From Nocardioides alcanivorans (lineage in GTDB: Bacteria > Actinomycetota > Actinomycetes > Propionibacteriales > Nocardioidaceae), in assembly GCF_021555175.1 (NCBI RefSeq), contig NZ_JAKGRW010000026.1, forward strand, positions 62,001 through 126,000: a DNA stretch of 64,000 nt. Reading direction: 5' to 3'. The translations under genes and the position numbers were made by a program. Of this stretch, positions 20,161-28,450 are shown one piece after another. The notes under the pieces are model-generated. The model searched no databases. It had not been told where the DNA came from and was given only the letters and a program-made list of their open reading frames with translations. How positions within the stretch are numbered: the stretch's first letter is position 1; the number at the start of each line of letters is the position of its first letter.

Positions 20161-21420
20161 TCAGCGCTTCAGGCACGCAGGGCGCTTCACCTTGATGACA
20201 CGCTCCAGCCTGAGCTCCTTGTCCCGCACCCGCACGACCGCCCGGACCTTGCCCTTGTGCTTCGCGAGCTTCCTGGCCACCTTGTTCAGCTTGTAGGGCG
20301 CCGCCTTGTCGACACCGAGCCTGCGCTCGCCGAGACGGAACTCCACCCGCACGACCTGCTTCTTGCCACCCTTCACGCGGGCCTTGAGCTTGCCGGCCTT
20401 GCACCTCGCGGTGAGGTTCGTGCTCTTCAACGCCTTCCTGAGGGCGGCCGTGCGCTCGGCGTCGGTGGGCCCCTCGGGCTCGACCGGTGCGCCGAAGCCG
20501 GTGCAGGAGTCGTCGAACTCCGGCACGTCCTCGCCGCGCTCCTCGCGGATCGTTCGAATGACCTGCTGGGCCATCGCGACGTGGCCACAGGTGGACGGGT
20601 GGAGCATGGCGCCGTCGTTGTGGACCTCCATCGCTCGAATCCACTGCTTCGCCGGTTCTGCGCAGGCAGTGTGCTGGTCGATGTTGGGCGTCTCACGCAG
20701 GTCCACGAAGTTGACGTCCTTCTCGGCGGCGACCTCCGCCAACATGTCGGAGAGCTCGTCGATCAGACCTTGGACGTGATTGAACTCCGCAGGATCGAGC
20801 GGGAGGGTCGTCGGGCAACCGTTCTCCGGAAGATAGGTGCCGTAGCCGATCACGAAGATCTCGGCCTGCGGCGCACGCGACTTCGCCTCATCGAGGCCAG
20901 CGAGCATCTTGACGCGGGCGGACTCGATCCCGTCACGGGCCCGCTGCGTGCCCGACTCGTCGGCGACACAGTCAGCGACGAAACAAGACGCCGCCAGACC
21001 CACCAGCCCCATGTCGTTGCCACCGAGGGTGCCGAAGGTGATCAGCGTGGTGTCCGCGGTGAGGCCGTCGAGCTGCGGCGGGTTCGTGAAGCCAGCACGC
21101 ACCTGGGGTTCCGTCAGGTCCTTGGTCTGCGCGCCCCCGCAACTGACGTCGTTGAAGTCCGCGACCGCCAACTCCTCAGCCACCAGCGATGGGAAGTTGG
21201 CCCCGCTGCGCTCGCATCCCGCCACGAGGATCGGCCGGACCCCCGGCCCGGAGACGAACGAGTCACCGAAGGCGACGTAGTGGTCACCCTCCGGCGCGGG
21301 CGCCGCTTCCTGCACGGCCGTGGCTTCCGGCAGTGGCTCCGGTCCCCCGGCGGCAGGTACGGCGCTCAGCACCAGACCCGCCAGCGCTGCGACAGCGGAC
21401 AGTGCGGCAGCCTTGTGCAT
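20161..21420 (-). CDS. Secreted SGNH/GDSL hydrolase with basic C-terminal domain
   Basis: The protein is 419 residues with a signal peptide (cleavage expected near AAGG, about residue 26). The hydrolase domain shows FGDSFVSG (nucleophile serine), TLGGNDMG (oxyanion asparagine) and a C-terminal HPSTCGH block with the catalytic histidine. Several cysteines suit an exported enzyme. From about residue 325 a lysine/arginine-rich beta domain follows (RVEFRLGERRLGVDK), similar in style to Ig-like tails on other secreted actinobacterial proteins. ATG 21420 has a GGAGG site. The substrate (lipid ester or acylated wall polymer) is unknown. Confidence 0.85.
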   Translation of the reverse strand: MHKAAALSAVAALAGLVLSAVPAAGGPEPLPEATAVQEAAPAPEGDHYVAFGDSFVSGPGVRPILVAGCERSGANFPSLVAEELAVADFNDVSCGGAQTKDLTEPQVRAGFTNPPQLDGLTADTTLITFGTLGGNDMGLVGLAASCFVADCVADESGTQRARDGIESARVKMLAGLDEAKSRAPQAEIFVIGYGTYLPENGCPTTLPLDPAEFNHVQGLIDELSDMLAEVAAEKDVNFVDLRETPNIDQHTACAEPAKQWIRAMEVHNDGAMLHPSTCGHVAMAQQVIRTIREERGEDVPEFDDSCTGFGAPVEPEGPTDAERTAALRKALKSTNLTARCKAGKLKARVKGGKKQVVRVEFRLGERRLGVDKAAPYKLNKVARKLAKHKGKVRAVVRVRDKELRLERVIKVKRPACLKR

Positions 21421-21469
21421 CGATCCCTCCCAAGATCTCCCCGCCCGATGCGGGGTGACCTAGGTCATA

Positions 21470-22174
21470 TCAGGCCGATGCCCTCTCGCGCCAGCGCCAC
21501 AGCCCCACCATCGTCGCCCAGAGGGCCGCGACGAGGAGGACCTCGGTGACGACGTACGCGGGCCAGGGGCCGAGGAGGTCGAGGGCCGAGCCGCCCCCGG
21601 GCTTGCCGTTGAGATAGCCGTAGTTGGTGCCGGCCGCGCCGTTGAACACCATCACCGAAGCGGCCCAGACGGCGGTGAAGACGAAGGTGACGCGGAAGTC
21701 GCGCCACGTGGGGACGATCCGCAGACCCCAGACGAGGTAGACGCCCGACCAGACGATCAGCCAGTGCATGCCCCAGAACATCCAGAAGCGGGGCGCACCC
21801 CATCCCGAGGCGAGGTCAGGGGTCACCATCCCCTGCACGGTGAGCGTCAGCCCCCACAGCCAGGTGGCGGCGACGGCCCAGCCGCGCCTGGTCCACAGGG
21901 CAAAGACCGCAACCATCCACGCGATGTCGCAGATCTGGAACGGCAGTGAGGTGTCGAGGTCCCACTCCGCCGGCGTGAACTGCAGGACCTGCATCGGCAC
22001 GGTGAAGAGCGGGATCGCCAGGGCGAAGCATCGGTTGAAGCGGTCTTCGGCGCGGCTGCCACGCAGGGACCGCCCGAGCATGACGAGGACGATGCAGCCG
22101 AGGAGGAAGACGGCGAGCATCGCCTGGTGGACGAGGCCGAAGGAGACGAAGTCGGTGCGTTGCGCGGCGAGCAT
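21470..22174 (-). CDS. TIGR02206-family (YwaF-like) integral membrane protein
   Basis: The 234-residue protein has about six to seven membrane spans. It carries LPFQICDIAWMVA, PRFWMFWGMHWLIVWSGVY and NYGYLNGKP, which match the TIGR02206 family of conserved membrane proteins. ATG 22174 is the start. It follows hpt on the same strand with a 138-base gap that holds a dispersed repeat. No enzymatic role is established for this family. Confidence 0.75.
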   Translation of the reverse strand: MLAAQRTDFVSFGLVHQAMLAVFLLGCIVLVMLGRSLRGSRAEDRFNRCFALAIPLFTVPMQVLQFTPAEWDLDTSLPFQICDIAWMVAVFALWTRRGWAVAATWLWGLTLTVQGMVTPDLASGWGAPRFWMFWGMHWLIVWSGVYLVWGLRIVPTWRDFRVTFVFTAVWAASVMVFNGAAGTNYGYLNGKPGGGSALDLLGPWPAYVVTEVLLVAALWATMVGLWRWRERASA

Positions 22175-22250
22175 GCAGCCAGCCTTGCCGGCACAGGCAT
22201 CCGCGCGCGTGAGGCGGCGTACTCAAAAAACCGGGGTGGCTCGAGGCAGC

Positions 22251-22271
22251 GGGGTCTCGACAGGCTCGACC
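22251..22271. repeat. Dispersed imperfect-palindromic repeat, single copy
   Basis: The sequence GGTCTCGACAGGCTCGACCA is the reverse-complement form of the unit that occurs three times in tandem at 63927-64000 (TGGTCGAGC-C/T-GTCGAGACC). It lies in the 138-base gap between hpt and the YwaF-like gene. Two well-separated copies in one window indicate a dispersed element of this genome. Confidence 0.55.
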
Positions 22272-22312
22272 ACCGGGGTGCGGTTCGACCGCCGAGGTGG
22301 CGGGCGGAAGGA

Positions 22313-22864
22313 TCAGGAGTAGACGTGCGGCGCGAGCGTGCCGATGTCACGCAGGTTGCGGTAGCGCTCCTTGTAGTCGAGGCCGTAGCCGACCACGAAC
22401 TCATTGGGGATGTCCCAGCCGACGTACTTCGGCTCGACCGGCATCGACAGCGCCTCGGGCTTGCGCAGCAAGGTGGCGATCTCGACGCTCGCCGGGTTGC
22501 GGCTCGACAGGTTGGAGATCAACCAGCTCAACGTGAGGCCGGTGTCGATGATCTCGTCGACCACGAGCACGTGACGCCCGGAGATGTCGGTGTCGAGGTC
22601 CTTGAGGATGCGCACGACGCCGGAGGACTTGGTGCCGGAGCCGTAGGAGCTCACCGCCATCCAGTCCATCTCGAGGTGGCGCCCCATCGACCGGGAGAGA
22701 TCGGCCATGACCATGACCGCGCCTCGGAGGACGCCGACCATGAGCAGGTCCTTGCCCTCGTAGTCGGCGGTGATCGTGTCCGCCATCTCCTGCAACTTTG
22801 CCTGGATCTGTTCCTCGGTGAAGAGGACGTTGATCAGATCGCTCTCGACATGGGCGGAATCCAT
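22313..22864 (-). CDS. hpt: Hypoxanthine phosphoribosyltransferase
   Basis: Hpt salvages hypoxanthine and guanine with PRPP. The 183-residue protein has LLMVGVLRGAVMVMADLSR, the flexible loop MAVSSYGSGTKSSG, the PRPP-binding block VLVVDEIIDTGLTL and the base-binding region YVGWDIPNEFVVGYGLDY. ATG at 22864. It keeps the usual actinobacterial closeness to tilS and ftsH, though here a VanZ-like gene (plus strand) separates it from tilS. Confidence 0.96.
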   Translation of the reverse strand: MDSAHVESDLINVLFTEEQIQAKLQEMADTITADYEGKDLLMVGVLRGAVMVMADLSRSMGRHLEMDWMAVSSYGSGTKSSGVVRILKDLDTDISGRHVLVVDEIIDTGLTLSWLISNLSSRNPASVEIATLLRKPEALSMPVEPKYVGWDIPNEFVVGYGLDYKERYRNLRDIGTLAPHVYS

Positions 22865-22986
22865 GACGCCAGAGTGTCACACCCGATGCGACTGCACACG
22901 CCGGGGCAGTGATCCGTGGACACCTGCTGAGGCGCCGGTCACTCACCCGGGTGTGCCCGACCGCCGGGCCGCCGTACGATCCCGCC

Positions 22987-24027
22987 ATGTCGTCCAACAT
23001 GACCAACGCGGTGCTCTCGCTGGTGGGTGGCGGAGCGCTCGCGATCTTGTTGTTGATCCCGGTGGCGGCCTATCAATACAGGCGCGACGGCCGCTTCACG
23101 CTCGGCGACATCACTGTCATGTTGAGTGCCGCCGTCTACGGACTGGCGCTGTGGGCCTACACGATGCTGCCGCTGCCGGAGAGCGGCTACTCCTGCGTCG
23201 GCAAGCAGCTCACTCCCGGCGCGACGATCCGGGAGATCCAGCCGCTGCGGGGCGAGGGCTGGGCCACGATCGTGCACGACCCCGCTTTCTTGCAGGTCGC
23301 ACTCAACCTCGTGCTCTTCGTGCCGCTGGGCTACTACGTGCGGCGAGTGCTCGGCCGAGGCATCGTCACCGCCACGTTCGTGGGACTCGGGGTGTCGCTG
23401 ATGATCGAGGTGACCCAAGCCAGCGGCTTGTTGTTCCTCTACCCCTGCGCCTACCGCCTCTTCGACGTCGACGACCTGACGGTCAACACGCTGGGGGCGG
23501 CGGTGGGCTCGGTGCTCGCCCTCGCGTTGGTACGTCGCCGTCCCGACTCCCCGCGGCCGTTGCCGACCACGCTCACCTTGGGAAGACGCTGGATGGGCAT
23601 GGCCTGCGACCTGCTGTTCGTGCTGCTTCTGGGCGCGACCGCCGCCGTGATCTATCGCGCCTGGGTGCTCTACTGGGTCGACGGCGAGATCCACTCGTGG
23701 ATCCAGACAACGCTGCAATGGGGTCTGCCCGGGTTGGTCCAGGCCCTCATGGTGCTCACCGCCGGGCGAACGGTTGGCGAGTGGGTGGTCTCCGTGACGA
23801 CCGCGCCGCGACGACTGCCCCTGCCGGCGGCCCGGTCGGTCAAGCTGCTCCTGGGTGTCGCGCCGCTCCTGGCGCTCGGGGCCGCCCACACCTCGTGGTC
23901 GACCCCGACCCTCTTCGCGTTCCTGTTCGTCACCGCCGCCGCGCCCGTCTTCACCCGTGACCGTCGCGGCCTCTCCCACCTCGCCGCCGACCTCGACCTC
24001 CACGTCGCCGCGCGGACCAGCAAGTAG
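22987..24027 (+). CDS. VanZ-like / RDD-type membrane protein
   Basis: The protein is 346 residues. The first half has four or five spans with a VanZ-like pattern, including LNLVLFVPLGYYVRRVLG, VSLMIEVTQ and RLFDVDDLTVNTLGAAVG. The second half, from LGRRWMGMACDLLF, resembles an RDD membrane domain with three more spans. ATG at 22987. It is transcribed against hpt and tilS. VanZ domains occur in teicoplanin resistance but also widely in proteins of unknown role, so no specific function is claimed. Confidence 0.78.
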   Translation: MSSNMTNAVLSLVGGGALAILLLIPVAAYQYRRDGRFTLGDITVMLSAAVYGLALWAYTMLPLPESGYSCVGKQLTPGATIREIQPLRGEGWATIVHDPAFLQVALNLVLFVPLGYYVRRVLGRGIVTATFVGLGVSLMIEVTQASGLLFLYPCAYRLFDVDDLTVNTLGAAVGSVLALALVRRRPDSPRPLPTTLTLGRRWMGMACDLLFVLLLGATAAVIYRAWVLYWVDGEIHSWIQTTLQWGLPGLVQALMVLTAGRTVGEWVVSVTTAPRRLPLPAARSVKLLLGVAPLLALGAAHTSWSTPTLFAFLFVTAAAPVFTRDRRGLSHLAADLDLHVAARTSK

Positions 24028-24031
24028 CTCC

Positions 24032-24166
24032 CGCGAACCTTCACTGGGAACACGCGAACCCTCACTAGGAACGCGCGAACCCTCAGTTGAGGCGCGCAGC
24101 TTCCTCCTTGGTGAAGGTTCGCGCCGCCTGAGTGAAGGTTCGCGTGTTCCTAGTGAGGGTTCGCGG
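24032..24166. repeat. Compound inverted repeat built from a CGCGAACC(C/T)TCACT unit
   Basis: Three forward units (near 24032, 24053 and 24073) face three reverse-complement units (near 24111, 24130 and 24150) of the core CGCGAACC(C/T)TCACT, separated by short GGAACA-type spacers. The reverse units run into the tilS gene, so its last codons (AANPH and stop TAG) are made of repeat sequence. The arrangement lies between convergent genes and could fold into a long hairpin. The regular unit suggests a dispersed genomic repeat rather than a simple terminator. Confidence 0.65.
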
Positions 24167-25130
24167 CGAAGCGGACCTCACCGTCGGCGCGCAGCGCACG
24201 CACGTGCCCGGGCAGGTCGATCCAGCGCTGTCCGCGCCAGTCGGTGACGAGTCGGTCGACCTCCACGACGTGCTCGTGGAAGAGCTCGTCGGGCAGGGCG
24301 CCGGCAGCGACTGCGGCCGCACGGAGGGCTCGGGTGCGCAGCGACTCCGGCAACTCCGCGAGGCCTGTCACCGAAAGCCCGGTCGCCGTCGATACCGAGG
24401 CGAACGCGGCGTCGGCCATCGAGTCCAGCAGCTCCATGTCGGGCCGCAGCAGGTCGGCAGTGCGGGCGAGCGACTCGGTGACCCCGGGCCCGAGTTCACG
24501 CTCGAGCAACGGCAGCACCTCACGGCGTACCCGCACCCGGGTGAAGGAGGGATCGGCGTTGTGGGGGTCCTGCCACGCGGTCACGCCGAGCGCAGCGCAT
24601 GCCGCCTCGGTCTGAGCGCGCGAGACGTCGAGAAACGGACGCACACAGCGGTCGAATCGCCGCCGCATCCCCGCCACGGAACGCCCGCCGGAGCCGCGCG
24701 CCAACCCGAGCAGCACGGTCTCGGCCTGATCGTCGCGGGTGTGGCCGAGCAGCACCCACCGGGCTCCGACCTGCTCGGCCACCTGACCGAGCACCTGGTA
24801 GCGCGCCTCCCGGGCAGCCGCCTCCGGGCCCATGCCACGGGCGTCGACCTGGACGGTCGCAGTGAGCGTCTCGTCAACACCCAGTCGGGCCATCAGCTCC
24901 ACGGTGGTGGCTGCTTGGTCGGCCGAACCGGCCTGCATCCCGTGGTCGACGGTCACCCCGACCACGCGGACGCCGACCTTGGTGGCCTCGAAGACGGTGG
25001 CAGCCACGAGGGCGGTCGAGTCGGCACCACCGGAACACGCCACGACAGCGACGTCCCCCGGAGCGCCCTCCGCCAGCACCCGGCGTACGGCGACCCGGGT
25101 GGCGGCGAGCGCGGGGTCGAGCCGGCTCAT
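24150..25130 (-). CDS. tilS: tRNA(Ile)-lysidine synthase
   Basis: TilS converts C34 of the AUA-reading tRNA-Ile to lysidine. The 326-residue protein has the PP-loop VACSGGADSTAL near residue 33, VTVDHGMQ, LLGHTRDDQAETVLLGLARGSG and RPFLDVSR with PHNADPSF, all typical. Actinobacterial TilS lacks the long C-terminal domain of E. coli, so the short length is normal. ATG 25130 overlaps the end of the upstream DUF2342 gene (ATGA). The last codons come from an inverted repeat. Confidence 0.94.
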   Translation of the reverse strand: MSRLDPALAATRVAVRRVLAEGAPGDVAVVACSGGADSTALVAATVFEATKVGVRVVGVTVDHGMQAGSADQAATTVELMARLGVDETLTATVQVDARGMGPEAAAREARYQVLGQVAEQVGARWVLLGHTRDDQAETVLLGLARGSGGRSVAGMRRRFDRCVRPFLDVSRAQTEAACAALGVTAWQDPHNADPSFTRVRVRREVLPLLERELGPGVTESLARTADLLRPDMELLDSMADAAFASVSTATGLSVTGLAELPESLRTRALRAAAVAAGALPDELFHEHVVEVDRLVTDWRGQRWIDLPGHVRALRADGEVRFAANPH

Positions 25131-26155
25131 CCGTGGACGCGGGCGACCCAGGAGTCCGGGTCGTGGATCTCGGCCTTCGACGGCAGGTTGTCGGCGCTGG
25201 CCCACACGGCGTTGAAGTCGGTCATGCCGACCTTGTCGACGACGTGGCGAACGAAGGTGGCCCCGTCACGGTACTGCGCCATCTTGGCGTCCATGCCGAG
25301 GAGACGACGCAGGATCTTGTCGAGCGGACCGACGCCCTTGCGGCGTTGGGTGAACTTGCGACGGATGGAGGCAACCGACGGGATCACGCCGGGACCGACG
25401 CCGTCCATCACCACATCTGCGTGCCCCTCGAGCAGCGACATCATGCCGGTGATCCGATCGATGGCCACCCGCTGCTCGTCGTTGCTGACTGCGTCCATCA
25501 GGCTGCCACCCCGCAGTGCCTGGACCGCTGCACGCAGGCCGTCCTCGAGCGCCTTCTCGTCAGGGGCCATCGTCGCGGCGAGCGACTCCACCTGCTTCAT
25601 GAGGTGGTCGCGCATCCACGGCACCGCCGTGAACTGCACCCGGTGGGTCTCCTCGTGGAGGCACACCCAGAGTCGGAAGTCAGCAGGGTCGGCCTGGATC
25701 TGCTGCTCGACGTGCACCACGTTGGGCGCCACCAGCAACAGCCGGCCGTGGGGATCGTGGAACGGGTCGAACTGGCCGAGCACCCGGGTGCCCATGAACC
25801 CGAGGAGCACGCCGACCTCGGCACCGGTGATGCGGGAGCCGAGCCTCTGGGTGACGCCACCCGTCTTGCGCTTCGACATGACCGTGTCAACGACGGGGCC
25901 GAGCACGGTCGCGAAGCTGTCGGCATTGGCCTGCACCCATCCCGGTCGGTCGACGACCAGCACCGGCGCGGTGCCGTCGGGAGCATCGAGCTGGGCGAAG
26001 TCACGCACGAGGTCGGTGGACCGGACGGCGGCTGCTCGCAGATCGGCCACAGCCCGCTCGGCTGCGGCCCGTGTGGTCGTCGGGCCCTCGCCGACGATCC
26101 TGGACCCGATGCGCACCGCGGTGTCCCAGTCGATGAAATCACTCGGGTCGCTCAT
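25127..26155 (-). CDS. DUF2342 zinc-dependent metalloprotease-like protein
   Basis: The 342-residue protein has the zinc-type motif HEETHR near residue 167 (WVCLHEETHRVQF) and a downstream EGHADVVMDG that can supply the third ligand, as in the DUF2342 / F420-biosynthesis-associated family. The N-terminus FIDWDTAVRIG and the block GAEVGVLLGFMGTRVLGQFD are also characteristic. Its stop overlaps the tilS start. The family is widespread in actinobacteria; proteolytic activity is inferred from the motif. Confidence 0.85.
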   Translation of the reverse strand: MSDPSDFIDWDTAVRIGSRIVGEGPTTTRAAAERAVADLRAAAVRSTDLVRDFAQLDAPDGTAPVLVVDRPGWVQANADSFATVLGPVVDTVMSKRKTGGVTQRLGSRITGAEVGVLLGFMGTRVLGQFDPFHDPHGRLLLVAPNVVHVEQQIQADPADFRLWVCLHEETHRVQFTAVPWMRDHLMKQVESLAATMAPDEKALEDGLRAAVQALRGGSLMDAVSNDEQRVAIDRITGMMSLLEGHADVVMDGVGPGVIPSVASIRRKFTQRRKGVGPLDKILRRLLGMDAKMAQYRDGATFVRHVVDKVGMTDFNAVWASADNLPSKAEIHDPDSWVARVHG

Positions 26156-26195
26156 GGGGACGACCCTACGAGACCGGTGTCTACCCCACGGGCTC

Positions 26196-26250
26196 TGATG
26201 TGATCTGGGGGTCCGATCGAGGGTCGGAGTCAGGCCCCCAGGTCACATCA
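26196..26250. terminator. Hairpin at the dacB stop codon
   Basis: The arms TGATGTGATCTGGGGG (26196-26211) and CCCCCAGGTCACATCA (26235-26250) pair at 15 of 16 positions around a 23-base loop. The dacB TGA lies in the distal arm. There is no T-tract, as is common for actinobacterial hairpin terminators. The position at the 3' end of dacB suggests transcript termination or 3'-end protection. Confidence 0.5.
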
Positions 26251-27666
26251 GCCACAGTGACACGCGGCGAGGTCGGCAGTGAAGTCGTCGATCGCCTTGC
26301 GAGCACCGAGCGCCTTCATCGGGTCGACCTTGTCGGCAAGGATCACGAAGGTCATCAAGGTGCCGTCGACGTCGAGCACCGTGCCGGCAAAGCCGTGGAC
26401 CCCGGTGAGTGTGCCTGTCTTGGCACGTACTCGGCCGAGACCCTCAGGATTGCTCGACGCCAGCCGGTAGGTGGCCGATCCACTGAAGCCGGCGACCGGG
26501 AGTCCCTCGACGATGCCGCGCAGGTGATCCTGTTCAGCAGCCGTCGCCAGCACCGCGAGCAGGCTCCGGGCGGTCAGGACGTTGTGGCGCGAGAGTCCCG
26601 ACCCGTCGAGGATCGTGGTGCCCTTGAGCGGGATGCCCAAGCGCTTGAGCACCTCACGCACGCCCTGCGTCCCGCCGCCGAAGTCGGCACCAGTGCCCTC
26701 GGCGATGCCCACGTGCCGGGCCAGCACCTCGGCACCGTTGTTGTCGCTGACGGCGATGACGTGCTCGGCGATCTGCTGCACCGGGGCAGAGTCCACGCCG
26801 GCGATCTCGGCCCCGTCCGTCGTTCCGGTGCGGGGCTTCCCCTTGACCTTGACGCCTGCGTCCCTGAGCAGTCCGGCGAAGGTACGCGCCGCGGCCTGGG
26901 CGGGCTCGGCGATGTGGACCTGCGACTCCTTGTCCTTGCCCTCGTCGGCCCACAGCGACGTGATCGGCGCGACCTCGCTCGGGAAGTAGCCGGGTTCCCA
27001 CTCGGGGCTGAGACCGGGGCCATCGAAGAGGGTGTCGTCGAAACGAAGCCTCACCCTGGTCGTGCCCGCGTTGAGCAGGGCCGCCGCGGTCTCGGCCGCG
27101 AGCGTGGTCAGGTCGGCGCGCTGCGGCCAGGCGGACGCCTCGGAGGGCTCCGTGGCCAGGAAGGGGTCGCCGCCGCCGACCAGCACGATGGTGTCGGCAC
27201 GCTCGCCGCGGCGTACCGACGTGCGGAAGGTGTGGTCGGGCCCCAGCGACTCCAGGGCAGCGAGGCCCGTGGCCAGCTTCATGAGGGAGGCCGGCGTCCC
27301 GCTCGCGGTGCCGTTGTCCCACCAGAGCGTGCCGTCGGGTGCACCGACCGCAGCGATGACGTGAGGTCCGAGGTCTTCGTTGGCGAGCGCAGCCTGCACA
27401 GCGCGGCGTACGGCGTCACGCGAGATGGGCGAGTCGGTGGCGGCAGGCGCTGCGACCGGCACCGGCGCGGCCAGCTCGGGGAGGTCGAGCCCTTCGGGCG
27501 CCGGCACCTCCTGCGGCTCCGCGGGGGCTTCCTCGGCAATGCCCAGGCGCTTGCCGAGATCGATCTCGAAACCGATGAAGGCGGTGGCCAGGACGGCCAG
27601 CACCAGTGCCACCGGCAGCCACGCCGACGGGCCGCCGAGGCGGCGGTGTCCAGTGGTGCGGGTCAC
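26248..27666 (-). CDS. dacB: D-alanyl-D-alanine carboxypeptidase/endopeptidase (PBP4, peptidase S13)
   Basis: The protein is 472 residues. It has an N-terminal anchor ([17 protein letters not shown]) and a proline/glutamate-rich linker, then the penicillin-binding core with SLMK (nucleophile serine, about residue 115), SDN in [11 protein letters not shown] and KTG in [13 protein letters not shown]. It trims peptidoglycan stem peptides outside the membrane. The GTG at 27666 has an excellent GGAGGAG site and excludes an arginine-rich upstream extension. It is divergent from ppa. The order dacB, DUF2342, tilS is conserved in actinobacteria. Confidence 0.92.
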   Translation of the reverse strand: MTRTTGHRRLGGPSAWLPVALVLAVLATAFIGFEIDLGKRLGIAEEAPAEPQEVPAPEGLDLPELAAPVPVAAPAATDSPISRDAVRRAVQAALANEDLGPHVIAAVGAPDGTLWWDNGTASGTPASLMKLATGLAALESLGPDHTFRTSVRRGERADTIVLVGGGDPFLATEPSEASAWPQRADLTTLAAETAAALLNAGTTRVRLRFDDTLFDGPGLSPEWEPGYFPSEVAPITSLWADEGKDKESQVHIAEPAQAAARTFAGLLRDAGVKVKGKPRTGTTDGAEIAGVDSAPVQQIAEHVIAVSDNNGAEVLARHVGIAEGTGADFGGGTQGVREVLKRLGIPLKGTTILDGSGLSRHNVLTARSLLAVLATAAEQDHLRGIVEGLPVAGFSGSATYRLASSNPEGLGRVRAKTGTLTGVHGFAGTVLDVDGTLMTFVILADKVDPMKALGARKAIDDFTADLAACHCG

Positions 27667-27794
27667 CCGTTCTCCTCCTCGATTTACGCGATCAGGGCCA
27701 TTGTGCGCGACAATGGCCCGCGCACTCCTGTCCGGGGTGCGCAAGTTCGCCTGTCCGACGCGCGAGATGTCGGCCGACCCTGGAGGAAAGTAGC

Positions 27795-28286
27795 GTGGAG
27801 TTCGAAGTCTTGGTGGAGATCCCCAAGGGCTCGCGGAACAAGTACGAGGTGGACCACGAGACCGGCCGGATCCACTTGGACCGGATGCTCTTCACCGCGA
27901 TGGGCTACCCGGAGGACTACGGCTACATCGAGAACACTCTCGGCAACGACGGTGACCCGCTCGACGCGCTCGTCATCCTGCAGGCCCCCACGTTCCCCGG
28001 CTGCATCATCCGCTGCCGCGCCATCGGCATGTTCAAGATGACCGACGAAGCCGGCGGCGACGACAAGATCCTGTGCGTGCCCGCGGGCGACCCGCGGCTG
28101 GCGCACCTCGAGGACATCGAGCACGTCTCGAAGTTCGACCGCCTCGAGATCCAGCACTTCTTCGAGTCCTACAAGGACCTCGAGCCCGGCAAGTCCGTCG
28201 AGGAAGGCTCCGAGTGGGTCGGCCGGCTCGACGCCGAGGCCGAGATCCAGGCCTCGATCGACCGCTTCAAGGCCTCCGCCCACTGA
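27795..28286 (+). CDS. ppa: Inorganic pyrophosphatase
   Basis: This soluble family I pyrophosphatase is 163 residues, as expected. It has [13 protein letters not shown] near the N-terminus, [22 protein letters not shown] with the metal-binding aspartates, [13 protein letters not shown] and [13 protein letters not shown]. The start is GTG at 27795 with a GGAGG site nine bases upstream. It is divergent from dacB, and the 128-base gap must hold both promoters. Confidence 0.96.
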   Translation: MEFEVLVEIPKGSRNKYEVDHETGRIHLDRMLFTAMGYPEDYGYIENTLGNDGDPLDALVILQAPTFPGCIIRCRAIGMFKMTDEAGGDDKILCVPAGDPRLAHLEDIEHVSKFDRLEIQHFFESYKDLEPGKSVEEGSEWVGRLDAEAEIQASIDRFKASAH

Positions 28287-28352
28287 ACTCCCCTCACCGC
28301 GCCCCGCGTCTCGTGAGCAGGTGAAACGGAGCGGGGCCGTCGGCCTCAACTT

Positions 28353-28417
28353 GGGTAGTCCCTGACGAACTTGTAGTCCTTTCGCACGGATGACTACAAA
28401 CTCGTCAGGGACTACCC
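28353..28417. terminator. Long near-perfect palindrome between convergent ppa and acyl-CoA oxidase genes
   Basis: Two 26-base arms (28353-28378 and 28392-28417) pair at 24 of 26 positions around a 13-base loop; the outer sequence is GGGTAGTCCCTGACGA. The right arm is followed by TTTT. It lies between two genes that converge and could end both transcripts. Its length is unusual for a simple terminator. Confidence 0.65.
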
Positions 28418-28450
28418 TTTTGACCGGGTGCGCCGGAGCTCGGAGGCGAG

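Noticed and set aside
24032..24166. CRISPR array
   Set aside because: The repeats are short, occur in both directions and have no regular unique spacers. No cas genes are present in the window.
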